NCBI GenBank assembly: GCA_902803635.1
Contig: CADCQU010000244.1
Coordinates: forward strand, 1-6,427
Length of the DNA: 6,427 nt
Source: an uncultured Lachnospiraceae bacterium
Lineage (GTDB): Bacteria; Bacillota; Clostridia; Lachnospirales; Lachnospiraceae
Direction: 5' to 3'
Shown: positions 1 to 6,280 of the stretch, one piece after another
Layout of the letters: each line of letters opens with the position of its first letter
Numbering within the stretch: the stretch's first letter is position 1
The notes under the pieces: model-generated
Database searches by the model: none
Told to the model about the DNA's origin: nothing
What the model saw: only the letters and a program-made list of their open reading frames with translations
Translations under genes and position numbers: made by a program

Positions 1-142
1 AGGAGCGCGTCCTTCGGACATCCCAGAATCGAATCGCCTACGGCGATGAGGGATGATGAAAAGCGACGAAGAATCCCGTCAGCTTTGCGAGAAACCTCAC
101 GGGATTCTTCGCTACGCTCAGAATGACAAGCCGTTCACGAGG
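1..142 (+). repeat. Structured intergenic repeat, left copy
   Basis: This non-coding element is repeated in inverted orientation at 6281-6421. Bases 1-81 match the reverse complement of 6341-6421 exactly, and bases 82-142 match more loosely with one indel. It holds several hairpins: a small one at 9-19 (GTCC-TTC-GGAC); a nested one in which CATCCC (19-24) pairs with GGGATG (50-55) around ATCGCC/GGCGAT (33-38 with 42-47); and a perfect 13-bp stem of 67-79 with 99-111 around a 19-base loop. The core (GAAGAATCCCGT with GCTACGCTCAGAATGACA) resembles widely dispersed intergenic palindromic repeats of Bacillota. No transposase is present. The element begins at or before the window edge, so its true left end is unknown. 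Confidence 0.85.
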
Positions 143-166
143 AAAACAGTCTTATTTTAGGGGTAC

Positions 167-199
167 TTGATTTATAACCTCCTGCCTTCAGTAAATCAA
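167..199. other. Short inverted repeat upstream of the tRNA promoter
   Basis: TTGATTTA (167-174) and TAAATCAA (192-199) form a perfect 8-bp inverted repeat around a 17-base loop. It is followed by an A-rich stretch (198-210). Neither strand has a U tract in the right place, so it is not a convincing terminator. It could be chance in an AT-rich spacer. I see nothing else between the repeat at 1-142 and the tRNA promoter. Confidence 0.3.
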
Positions 200-218
200 A
201 AAAATAAAAATTTCCCCC

Positions 219-247
219 TTGACAGGAGAGAGATTTTGATGTATCTT
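219..247 (+). promoter_or_regulatory. tRNA-Met promoter
   Basis: TTGACA (219-224) is a perfect -35 box, followed after 17 bases by TATCTT (242-247) as -10. Transcription would start near 254, giving a leader of about 28 bases before the tRNA. A close match to the vegetative consensus suits a constitutively expressed tRNA. Confidence 0.75.
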
Positions 248-281
248 ATACAGGTAGTCGCGATGCGGCTCATACAAATAT

Positions 282-355
282 GGCGAGGTAGCTCAGCTGG
301 CTAGAGCATGCGGTTCATACCCGCAGTGTCGAGGGTTCAAGTCCCCCTCTCGCTA
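282..355 (+). tRNA. tRNA-Met (anticodon CAT), elongator type
   Basis: The cloverleaf can be drawn by hand. The acceptor is GGCGAGG with TCTCGCT (two G-U pairs, at 1-72 and 7-66) and A73. The D stem is GCTC/GAGC, the anticodon stem TGCGG/CCGCA with loop TTCATAC (anticodon CAT), and the T loop TTCAAGT. The anticodon stem lacks the three G-C pairs of initiator tRNA, and base 1 pairs with 72, so this is not tRNA-fMet. A CAT tRNA could also be Ile2 (lysidine-modified), but the loop TTCATAC and overall sequence look like elongator Met. The T stem GAGGG/CCCCC contains an A-C mismatch. CCA is not encoded. It lies alone between its own promoter and terminator. Confidence 0.93.
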
Positions 356-362
356 CGTAAGT

Positions 363-400
363 AAAAGCGGAAATCGATAAGATGCGATTTCCGCTTTTTT
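363..400 (+). terminator. Rho-independent terminator of the tRNA
   Basis: The stem 363-376 pairs perfectly with 385-398 over 14 bp, around the 8-base loop at 377-384, and runs into a T tract ending at 400. It sits 8 bases after the tRNA and closes that transcription unit. Confidence 0.88.
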
Positions 401-412
401 ACTGTATCCAAT

Positions 413-694
413 GTCTTTGTTGATGAGGGCAATCGGTTCGTGTGTTCAGAAGATTTTGCAAGGGCGATTCGAGGGACGGATAATTATTATGTACTTGTGA
501 CACGTGAAAGTCTTGATAATTTGCCGTACAGTGTTACAGAAATTTACGGTATTCGCAGTTCAGGGAAGTATGCTTACCAGAAACCTGTCTACCATCAGCT
601 GTATCGGATTTATGGGAATTTGAAGGAGTATCTGCCACGTGTTGGGGGAGAGATTTTGACGGAGGAAGGGTTTGCGAAAAAAGTAATTTTATAA
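413..694 (+). pseudogene. 3' remnant of a truncated hypothetical gene
   Basis: The frame is open from just after the tRNA terminator hairpin and reads VFVDEGNRFV, then SEDFARAI, DNYYVLVTRE and LPYSVTEIYGIR, ending at a TAA (692-694). A GTG at 440 could start an 84-residue product, with a weak GAGGG at 425-429. However, the conserved-looking sequence (VFVDEGNRF) continues upstream of that GTG, so the front of the gene is probably missing. From memory, the motif set resembles the C-terminal part of a larger, uncharacterised ATP-binding-type protein of Bacillota; I cannot name it firmly. The codons are AT-rich, unlike the pot genes, which suggests different ancestry. The missing 5' end abuts the tRNA terminator, as expected for a deletion or an insertion remnant beside a tRNA. 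An intact small protein from 440 remains possible. Confidence 0.5.
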
Positions 695-722
695 TTGACT
701 TTTTGTTTAAGAATAGTATAAT
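695..722 (+). promoter_or_regulatory. Promoter of the regulator-pot operon
   Basis: TTGACT (695-700) and a perfect TATAAT (717-722) are separated by 16 bases, a strong vegetative-type promoter. Transcription would start near 729, leaving a leader of about 125 bases before the regulator's ATG. No other equally good promoter is seen before potA, so it probably drives the regulator and the four transport genes together. Confidence 0.78.
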
Positions 723-732
723 CGACAACGGC

Positions 733-766
733 GATAAAGTTTAGTAAAAAGTGATAAATAGTTTAG
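733..766 (+). promoter_or_regulatory. Candidate operator: direct repeat just downstream of the promoter
   Basis: GATAAAGTTTAG (733-744) recurs as GATAAATAGTTTAG (753-766). The shared heptamer AGTTTAG sits at 738-744 and 760-766, exactly 22 bases apart, about two turns of DNA. This places both half-sites on the same face, just after the start of transcription and ahead of an XRE-family gene. Binding there by the regulator would block transcription. This is inferred from spacing and position only. Confidence 0.45.
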
Positions 767-854
767 CGATTTTAGGTATAGTCGCTGGTTTTTGGAGCCG
801 CGTGAGTGTGGAACGTATGGCGGTGGTTTTTGGGGCAGCAGGAGGACGGAAGCG

Positions 855-1412
855 ATGGAGGCGGAGATCGTTAACAAGAGGATTGGAGGGAAGATACGGG
901 AGCTTCGGCAACGCATGGACCTCACGCAGCAGGAGCTGGCGGATCGGACGGAGCTGACGAAGGGGTACATTTCTCAGTTGGAACACGGGCTGGTAGCTCC
1001 CTCGGTGATTACGCTCCTTGACCTCATCGAATGCCTGGGCTCGACGCCGGCGGAGTTCTTCCGCGAGGAGGAGCAGGGGACGGTTGTCTTCTCGGAGGAC
1101 GGCTTCTTTGAGAAAGTGGATGAGGGAGGCAACAGTATCCAGTGGATCGTCCCGACGGCCCAGAAGAACCGGATGGAACCGCTTCTCGTGGTTCTGCAGC
1201 CGCACCAGAAGCTCTGGGAGGACACCCCGCACGAGGCGGAGGAATTTGGCTATGTCCTCTCGGGACGCATCCGCCTGCACCTGGGGGAGAAGCAATACGT
1301 GGTGAAGGCGGGGGAGAGCTTCTATTACGAGGCGAAGAAGAACCGCTACATAGAAAATACCACGGCAAATGCAGCGAAGTTTCTGTGGGTGAGCACGCCG
1401 CCGTCGTTTTAA
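855..1412 (+). CDS. XRE-family regulator with C-terminal cupin domain (probable pot operon regulator)
   Basis: This is a 185-residue cytoplasmic transcription factor. Residues ~10-65 form an XRE helix-turn-helix (IRELRQRMDLTQQELADRT, then TKGYISQLEHG). Residues ~105-180 form a cupin barrel with PHEAEEFGYVLSG (126-137) and a second motif near GESFYYEAKKNRYIEN (153-168). This architecture is shared with PuuR-like polyamine-responsive repressors, and its place directly before potABCD supports control of polyamine uptake. I chose ATG 855 because AGGAGG (840-845) lies 9 bases upstream. The in-frame ATG at 792 lacks such a site and would add residues that are not family-like. The histidine usual in the second cupin motif (PHR) is replaced by NRY, so metal binding may be altered or lost. 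The ligand is not shown by the sequence. Confidence 0.88.
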   Translation: MEAEIVNKRIGGKIRELRQRMDLTQQELADRTELTKGYISQLEHGLVAPSVITLLDLIECLGSTPAEFFREEEQGTVVFSEDGFFEKVDEGGNSIQWIVPTAQKNRMEPLLVVLQPHQKLWEDTPHEAEEFGYVLSGRIRLHLGEKQYVVKAGESFYYEAKKNRYIENTTANAAKFLWVSTPPSF

Positions 1413-1441
1413 GGAATGCGATCCGAGCAGAGGGGATAGAG

Positions 1442-1486
1442 AACAAATTTTTTTACTATAAACAAATTCACAAGGGGAGGGTAGAG
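1442..1486 (+). promoter_or_regulatory. AT-rich spacer before potA with a direct repeat and ribosome binding site
   Basis: The 74-base gap between the regulator and potA contains AACAAATT twice (1442-1449 and 1461-1468, 19 bases apart), flanking a T-rich run and TACTAT (1454-1459). It ends with GGGGAGG (1474-1480), 6 bases before the potA ATG, which fixes that start. The repeat may be a second regulator site or part of a weak internal promoter; no good -35 box is visible. Confidence 0.4.
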
Positions 1487-2920
1487 ATGGCTGAGAAAAT
1501 CATCGAGCTCAAAAACATTAAGAAGACCTACGACAATGGCTTCACGGCGGTGACGGACTTCAACCTGTACGTCAATAAGGGGGAGTTCATCACTTTTCTT
1601 GGCCCTTCGGGCTGCGGAAAGACCACGACGCTGCGCATGATCGCGGGCTTCGAGCTTCCGACGGAGGGGGAAATCCTTCTGAATGGCAAGGACATCGCGA
1701 ATCTTCCGCCCTACGAGCGGCCAATCAACACGGTTTTTCAGCGGTACGCGCTCTTCCCGCACATGAATATTTATGAAAATATCGCCTTCGGCCTCCGCCA
1801 GAAGAAGCTACCGGAGGAGACCATCCGGAGGAAGGTCAAGAGGGTCCTCGAACTCGTGGATTTGGAGGGCTTTGAACGCCGTTCCGTTGCGACCCTCTCC
1901 GGCGGCCAGCAGCAGCGTATCGCCATCGCCCGCGCGGTCGTGAACGAGCCGCAGATTCTGCTCCTCGACGAGCCGCTGGGTGCGCTTGACCTTAAAATGC
2001 GTAAGGAGATGCAGCTGGAGCTTAAAAGTATGCATGACCGCCTCGGCATCACGTTCATTTACGTGACCCACGACCAGGAGGAAGCCCTTACGATGTCCGA
2101 CACCATCGTCGTCATGTCCGAGGGCCGTATCCAGCAGATTGGCAGGCCGGAGGACATTTACAACGAGCCGAAAAATGCCTTCGTCGCGGACTTTATCGGC
2201 GACAGCAACATTTTCAACGGCATCATGATTGGGAAGCTCAAGGCCCGTTTTGCCGGCGGCGAGTGGAGCTGCGTAGACGACATCCCGGAGGGCACGCATA
2301 TCACGGCGGTCGTCCGCCCGGAGGACGTGCTCCTCACGAATCCGGAGGACGGCACGATTCAGGGCACCGTCACCTCGGTCATTTTCAAGGGCATCCACTA
2401 CGAGATCACGGTGGAGATCGGCAAGAGCGAGATGGTCATCCAGTCGGTCCACTCGGCGAAGGTCGGCGAGAAGGTGGGGATGCGTGTCAATTCCGACAAC
2501 ATCCACATCATGGTGGCCGAGGACAATACGAACTACTTTACCGTGGATATCAATTCGAAGTTCCGGCTGGAATTTAACGGAAATGTCCTCGACACGAGCG
2601 TGACGAAGATCCTCAAGGGCAGCAAGCGCCTTGAGGACGGTACGCTTGTCGATGCAAATGGCGACGCGATTGACCCGGCGAGGACGAAGATTATCGCCTC
2701 GATTCAGCCGCAGGACATGGACATGACCGACCATATCGAGGACGGCCTTGTGGACGGCTACATCAAGAACCTCATCTACAAAGGCGACCACTACAGCTAT
2801 GTCGTCCACACGGAGCATGGCCAGGATTTTGTGGTCGACGACGAGGATCTCTGGAACATGGACGACCACGTCGGCCTCATCATGCCCGTCGAGAAGATGG
2901 AATTCAAGGTGCGGAGGTAA
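1487..2920 (+). CDS. potA: Polyamine ABC transporter ATP-binding protein PotA, extended form
   Basis: This 477-residue cytoplasmic ATPase energises polyamine import through PotB/PotC. All ABC motifs are intact: Walker A GPSGCGKT (39-46), Q-loop Gln85 in TVFQRYALFPHM, signature LSGGQ (137-141), Walker B ILLLDE (157-162), D-loop GALD (165-168) and switch His195 in YVTHDQEEA. The DFIGDSNIFNG segment (235-245) and VRPEDVLL (276-283) lead into a TOBE domain (~272-342), typical of PotA. Known PotA proteins are about 350-380 residues; this one has ~100 more. Residues ~402-475 again show a TOBE-like pattern (SIQPQDMDMT, then GYIKNLIYKGDHYSYVV), parallel to VRPEDVLLT and GTVTSVIFKGIHYEITV in the first. 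The start at 1487 has GGGGAGG upstream. The stop lies 7 bases before potB. Confidence 0.95.
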   Translation: MAEKIIELKNIKKTYDNGFTAVTDFNLYVNKGEFITFLGPSGCGKTTTLRMIAGFELPTEGEILLNGKDIANLPPYERPINTVFQRYALFPHMNIYENIAFGLRQKKLPEETIRRKVKRVLELVDLEGFERRSVATLSGGQQQRIAIARAVVNEPQILLLDEPLGALDLKMRKEMQLELKSMHDRLGITFIYVTHDQEEALTMSDTIVVMSEGRIQQIGRPEDIYNEPKNAFVADFIGDSNIFNGIMIGKLKARFAGGEWSCVDDIPEGTHITAVVRPEDVLLTNPEDGTIQGTVTSVIFKGIHYEITVEIGKSEMVIQSVHSAKVGEKVGMRVNSDNIHIMVAEDNTNYFTVDINSKFRLEFNGNVLDTSVTKILKGSKRLEDGTLVDANGDAIDPARTKIIASIQPQDMDMTDHIEDGLVDGYIKNLIYKGDHYSYVVHTEHGQDFVVDDEDLWNMDDHVGLIMPVEKMEFKVRR

Positions 2921-2927
2921 GTGACAA

Positions 2928-3716
2928 ATGAGATTATCCAGAAAGGCCCTGGGCATTCCGTACGCGATCTTCCTCGTGCTCTTTGTCGCGGCACCGCTCC
3001 TTGTGTTGGTGTACTTCGCCTTCACAAATGGCAAGGGGCAGTTTACAGTTGCCAATTTCACAGGCTTTTTCACCGATCCGAACACCCTGGGCACGCTATT
3101 TTACAGCCTCTGCATCGCCCTTGTGACGACCGCGGTCTGTCTTCTCATCGCCTACCCGACGGCCTACTTCCTTGCAAAGAGCAGGTTCCACCGGAATGGC
3201 GTGCTCATCATGATTTTCGTGCTGCCGATGTGGATCAACTTCACGCTCCGCATCACGGCCCTCAAGGAAATCCTGACCCTCATCGAGGGAAACCTTGCCT
3301 ATTTTCCGTTCCTCAACTCGGTCATCGGCATGGTTTACGATTTCCTGCCCTTTATGATCCTGCCGCTGTACAATACCATCCTGCGGCTGGACGACTCGCT
3401 GATCGAGGCTGCCAAGGACCTCGGCGCGAACGACCGCAGCGCATTTTTCAAGATCACGCTGCCGCTCTCGATGCCGGGCATCATCAGCGGCGTTGCCATG
3501 GTCTTCCTGCCCTCGATGACGAACTACGTCGTCCTTGATATGCTCTACAACAGCACCTACATCATGGGCAGCCTCATCGGAAGCTATTTCTCTGCCTACA
3601 ACTGGAACGGCGGTTCAATGATCGCCCTCATCCTCCTGGCCATCATATGCATCTTCACGATTCTGACGGGTGGCGATGAGGAGGAAAACAGACGGATGGG
3701 AGGTTCTTTGCTATGA
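2928..3716 (+). CDS. potB: Polyamine ABC transporter permease PotB
   Basis: This 262-residue inner-membrane protein forms one half of the translocation channel. Six hydrophobic segments are visible at about 10-32, 58-82, 91-110, 132-150, 180-203 and 228-247. The EAA loop that docks on the ATPase is EAAKDLGANDRSAFFKITLP (160-179). FVLPMWINFTLR (97-108) and YNTILRLDDSLIEAAKDLGA match the PotB/PotH family pattern. GGAGG (2913-2917), inside the end of potA, sits 10 bases before the ATG. The C terminus is charged (GGDEEENRR). Length and features are ordinary, and the gene overlaps potC by four bases (ATGA). PotB rather than PotC is assigned from gene order and sequence style. Confidence 0.94.
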   Translation: MRLSRKALGIPYAIFLVLFVAAPLLVLVYFAFTNGKGQFTVANFTGFFTDPNTLGTLFYSLCIALVTTAVCLLIAYPTAYFLAKSRFHRNGVLIMIFVLPMWINFTLRITALKEILTLIEGNLAYFPFLNSVIGMVYDFLPFMILPLYNTILRLDDSLIEAAKDLGANDRSAFFKITLPLSMPGIISGVAMVFLPSMTNYVVLDMLYNSTYIMGSLIGSYFSAYNWNGGSMIALILLAIICIFTILTGGDEEENRRMGGSLL

Positions 3717-4507
3717 AAAATATACCCAAAGTAGTCTTCATCCTCCTGGTTGTGACGTTTCTCTATGCACCGATCCTTATCCTTGCGGTCTACAGCTTCA
3801 CGGACGCGACGACGATCGGAGCCATCCGGGGCTTCTCCCTGCACAACTATGTGACGCTCTTTACTACGCCGGAGCTTCGGGACATGATCATCGGGACGGT
3901 CGTGCTCGCCCTTGGGAGCGCGGCCATCGCAACGGTGCTCGGCACGATGGGCGCGATTGGGGCCTTTTACTCCAAAAAGGGACCGAGCTCCTTCATCAGC
4001 ACCCTGAACCAGGTGCCGGTCATCAACGCCGACGTCGTCACGGGCTTTTCCATTTGCATCCTGCTCGTGGTGGTGCTGGGCATCAGCAAGGATACCTTTA
4101 TCCCGCTCGTCATCGGCCACGTCACGCTCTCGGCGCCATTTGTCTTCCTCTCGGTCCTGCCGAAGCTCAAGCAAATGGACCCGAGCATTTACGAGGCGGC
4201 TCTTGACCTGGGCGCGACGCCGGCGCGGGCGCTTCGGACCATCGTGGTTCCGCAGATCGCGTCGGGCATTTTCTCGGGCTTTGCGCTGGCCATCACGCTC
4301 TCGCTCGATGATTATTTCATTGCGACATACACAAAACCTGCAACATTTGATACAATCAGTACCTACGTCGTCAACGCGACGAAGGGCTCGCAGACCACGA
4401 TTAAGACGGCTCTTTGGGCTCTCTCGACGGTCATTTTCGTGATCGTCGTCCTGATCGTCCTCATTGGCAACGCCCGTGGAGCAAAGAAGGAGGGAGCGAC
4501 GGCATGA
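3713..4507 (+). CDS. potC: Polyamine ABC transporter permease PotC
   Basis: This 264-residue inner-membrane protein is the second channel half. Hydrophobic segments lie at about 7-28, 57-82, 107-124, 130-150, 182-203 and 232-253. The EAA loop is EAALDLGATPARALRTIVVP (161-180). FLYAPILILAVYSFTD (16-30) and LAITLSLDDYFIATYT (192-207) are characteristic of PotC/PotI. The start overlaps the potB stop (ATGA), with GGGAGG (3698-3703) 9 bases upstream, so translation is likely coupled. Its own stop overlaps the potD start in the same way. Nothing unusual is seen. Confidence 0.95.
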   Translation: MKNIPKVVFILLVVTFLYAPILILAVYSFTDATTIGAIRGFSLHNYVTLFTTPELRDMIIGTVVLALGSAAIATVLGTMGAIGAFYSKKGPSSFISTLNQVPVINADVVTGFSICILLVVVLGISKDTFIPLVIGHVTLSAPFVFLSVLPKLKQMDPSIYEAALDLGATPARALRTIVVPQIASGIFSGFALAITLSLDDYFIATYTKPATFDTISTYVVNATKGSQTTIKTALWALSTVIFVIVVLIVLIGNARGAKKEGATA

Positions 4508-6240
4508 AGATGAAAAAGATTCGGCAAATGCTCGCTCTTACGCTTTCGCTCGCTCTCTTAGGGAGCCCGTGCAGGGCCCTTGCGGCGGATTCGGCAAATG
4601 CGTCTGCGGAGAGCGCGGTCCTGTACGCGGCAAATGCGGATACGGAAGAAGGCGGGAAGGCTGCATTGGACGCGAAGAAAGCTTCCGAGGCTTCTGGAAA
4701 AAAGGTCAGGCTTCGCGTCTGCAACTGGGAGGAGTACATCGATCTTGGCGGCTGGGATGAGGAGGAGACAATCGACCTCGAAAGCGGTGACATTATCGGT
4801 GTAAATCCGATCGTGGAGGATTTTGAAGAGTGGTACAAGGAGACCTACGGTATCGATGTAGAGGTGGAGTATTCGACATTTGGCACGAACGAGGATCTCT
4901 ACAACATGCTCACCCTCGGCGATGTCTACGATGTTGTCTGTCCCTCTGAGTATATGTTCATGAAGCTGATCTCGGAGGACAAGGTCGTTCCGCTTTCGGA
5001 ACAGTTCTTTGATGCCGAGGATGAAAATAATTTCTACACAAGGGGCGTGTCTCCGTATATCAAGAATATCTTTGAAGAGCATGAGATCAACGGAAAGCAC
5101 TGGTCGGACTATGCGGCGGGCTATATGTGGGGCCTTACGGGGATTGTCTTCAATCCCGAGAAGATGACCAGAGAGGAAGCGTTCACCTGGAAGGTGCTGA
5201 ACAATCCGAAATTCAAACGCCAGGTGACCATCAAGGACAACGTCCGTGACGCCTACTTCGCGGCGGTCGCCGCGATCAAGCACGATCTCCTCACGGATCT
5301 GGAATTTACGTCTTCTCCGGACTACTCCAGGCGACTGGAGGAGGAGATGAACGAGATCTCTTCCGAGACCATCCAGGCGGTACAGGATTATCTGCAGGAT
5401 GTTCGGGAAAATGCGTACTCGTTCGAGACTGACTCCGGTAAAGCCGACATGGTGACCGGCAAGGTGGTCGCAAATCTGCAGTGGTCAGGCGATGCGGTCT
5501 ATACTCTCGACCAGGCGGAGGAGGATGGCGTTTTCCTGGAATATGTGGTTCCCGAGGAGGTCACAAATATTTATTTTGACGGCTGGATCATGCTGAAGGC
5601 AGGCATCGAGGGGGATGCCGCCAAACAGCATGCGGCCGAGGCCTTCATCAACTTCCTCTCAAGGCCGGACAACGTCATCCGCAACATGTACTATATTGGC
5701 TATACCTCCGTCATCGCGGGGGGCGACGATTCGCGTATCTTCGAGTACTGCGACTGGTGCTACGGCGCAGAGACGGATGATGAGGACGAGGAGGCGGAAG
5801 ATGCCTCGGACGACGCGGAGGAGGAAGAAGCATCGGACGATGCGGAGGACGGCGCCGGGGAGGCGGACGATACCGAAAATTCCGATGATGGCGAGGACGT
5901 GGACGGAGCGGAAGAAGAGGAGACCGTGGAGTATCATCTGGGCTACTTCTTCAGCGGGGACGTCGACGACGAGGATTATGTTATCGAAGCCCCTCTCTCC
6001 CAGGTTCATCGGCAGCTTGCGGCCCAGTATCCCGCGCAGGACGTGATTGCACGCTCTTCTATCATGGTCTATTTCAACGAGGAGCAGAACGAGGTCATCA
6101 ACCGGATGTGGATCAACGTCCGCTGCTTCAACATTCTCGACGTCCCTGTGTGGGTCTGGGTTCTTCTTGGAGTGGTTGTCCTTGCAGGAATCGGTTTCAT
6201 CCTGTATAATAGGCAGCGGAAGAAGAAAATGTACGATTGA
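4504..6240 (+). CDS. potD: Polyamine-binding protein PotD, membrane-anchored with an acidic insert
   Basis: This 578-residue exported protein captures polyamine for PotABC; family members are usually about 350. Residues 1-28 are a signal peptide (MKMKKIRQ, hydrophobic core, ALAA). An Ala-rich linker follows (29-66). The binding domain begins at VRLRVCNWEEY (68-78), with STFGTNEDLY (124-133), YDVVCPSEY (142-150), YMWGLTGIVFN (207-217), LQWSGDAVY (325-333) and IYFDG (356-360), matching the polyamine-site blocks of PotD. The Trp at E. coli PotD position 255 aligns with Tyr357 here, and Asp257 with Asp359. Residues 423-473 are an acidic insert (32 of 51 Asp/Glu, no Lys/Arg). The fold resumes with EYHLGYFFSG, and a transmembrane helix (~547-567) and basic tail NRQRKKK close the protein. 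AAGGAGGGA (4487-4495) supports ATG 4504. Confidence 0.93.
   Translation: MKMKKIRQMLALTLSLALLGSPCRALAADSANASAESAVLYAANADTEEGGKAALDAKKASEASGKKVRLRVCNWEEYIDLGGWDEEETIDLESGDIIGVNPIVEDFEEWYKETYGIDVEVEYSTFGTNEDLYNMLTLGDVYDVVCPSEYMFMKLISEDKVVPLSEQFFDAEDENNFYTRGVSPYIKNIFEEHEINGKHWSDYAAGYMWGLTGIVFNPEKMTREEAFTWKVLNNPKFKRQVTIKDNVRDAYFAAVAAIKHDLLTDLEFTSSPDYSRRLEEEMNEISSETIQAVQDYLQDVRENAYSFETDSGKADMVTGKVVANLQWSGDAVYTLDQAEEDGVFLEYVVPEEVTNIYFDGWIMLKAGIEGDAAKQHAAEAFINFLSRPDNVIRNMYYIGYTSVIAGGDDSRIFEYCDWCYGAETDDEDEEAEDASDDAEEEEASDDAEDGAGEADDTENSDDGEDVDGAEEEETVEYHLGYFFSGDVDDEDYVIEAPLSQVHRQLAAQYPAQDVIARSSIMVYFNEEQNEVINRMWINVRCFNILDVPVWVWVLLGVVVLAGIGFILYNRQRKKKMYD
5770..5922 (+). repeat. Low-complexity acidic-codon tract in potD with a 27-base imperfect tandem repeat
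   Basis: This stretch codes for the Asp/Glu-rich insert. Two adjacent 27-base units (5803-5829 and 5830-5856) share their first 20 bases with two third-position differences and encode ASDDAEEEE and ASDDAEDGA. The pattern of GAG/GAC/GAT/GCG codons is typical of growth by slippage or unequal exchange, and length variation between strains is likely. Confidence 0.75.
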
Positions 6241-6280
6241 GGGTTACTATTCAGGCGGTCCCTCGAAAAAGGCTTTATTG

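Noticed and set aside
177..184. AGGAGG on the minus strand as a ribosome binding site for a leftward gene
   Set aside because: No start codon lies at a suitable distance and no coding frame follows.
1142..1486. Upstream in-frame extension of potA through the regulator gene
   Set aside because: It overlaps the regulator in another frame, lacks ABC features, and ATG 1487 has a strong ribosome binding site.
1808..3094. 428-residue open frame on the minus strand across potA and potB
   Set aside because: It is a shadow of GC-rich coding sequence with third-position bias; it has no family-like motifs and lies opposite a clearly real potA.
4414..4503. Upstream in-frame start for potD
   Set aside because: It would place 30 polar residues before the signal peptide and overlap the end of potC; ATG 4504 has a strong site and an ATGA junction.
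4564..4575. Lipobox in PotD around Cys23 (GSPC)
   Set aside because: Proline directly before the cysteine does not fit the lipobox; ALAA just after gives a normal signal peptidase I site.
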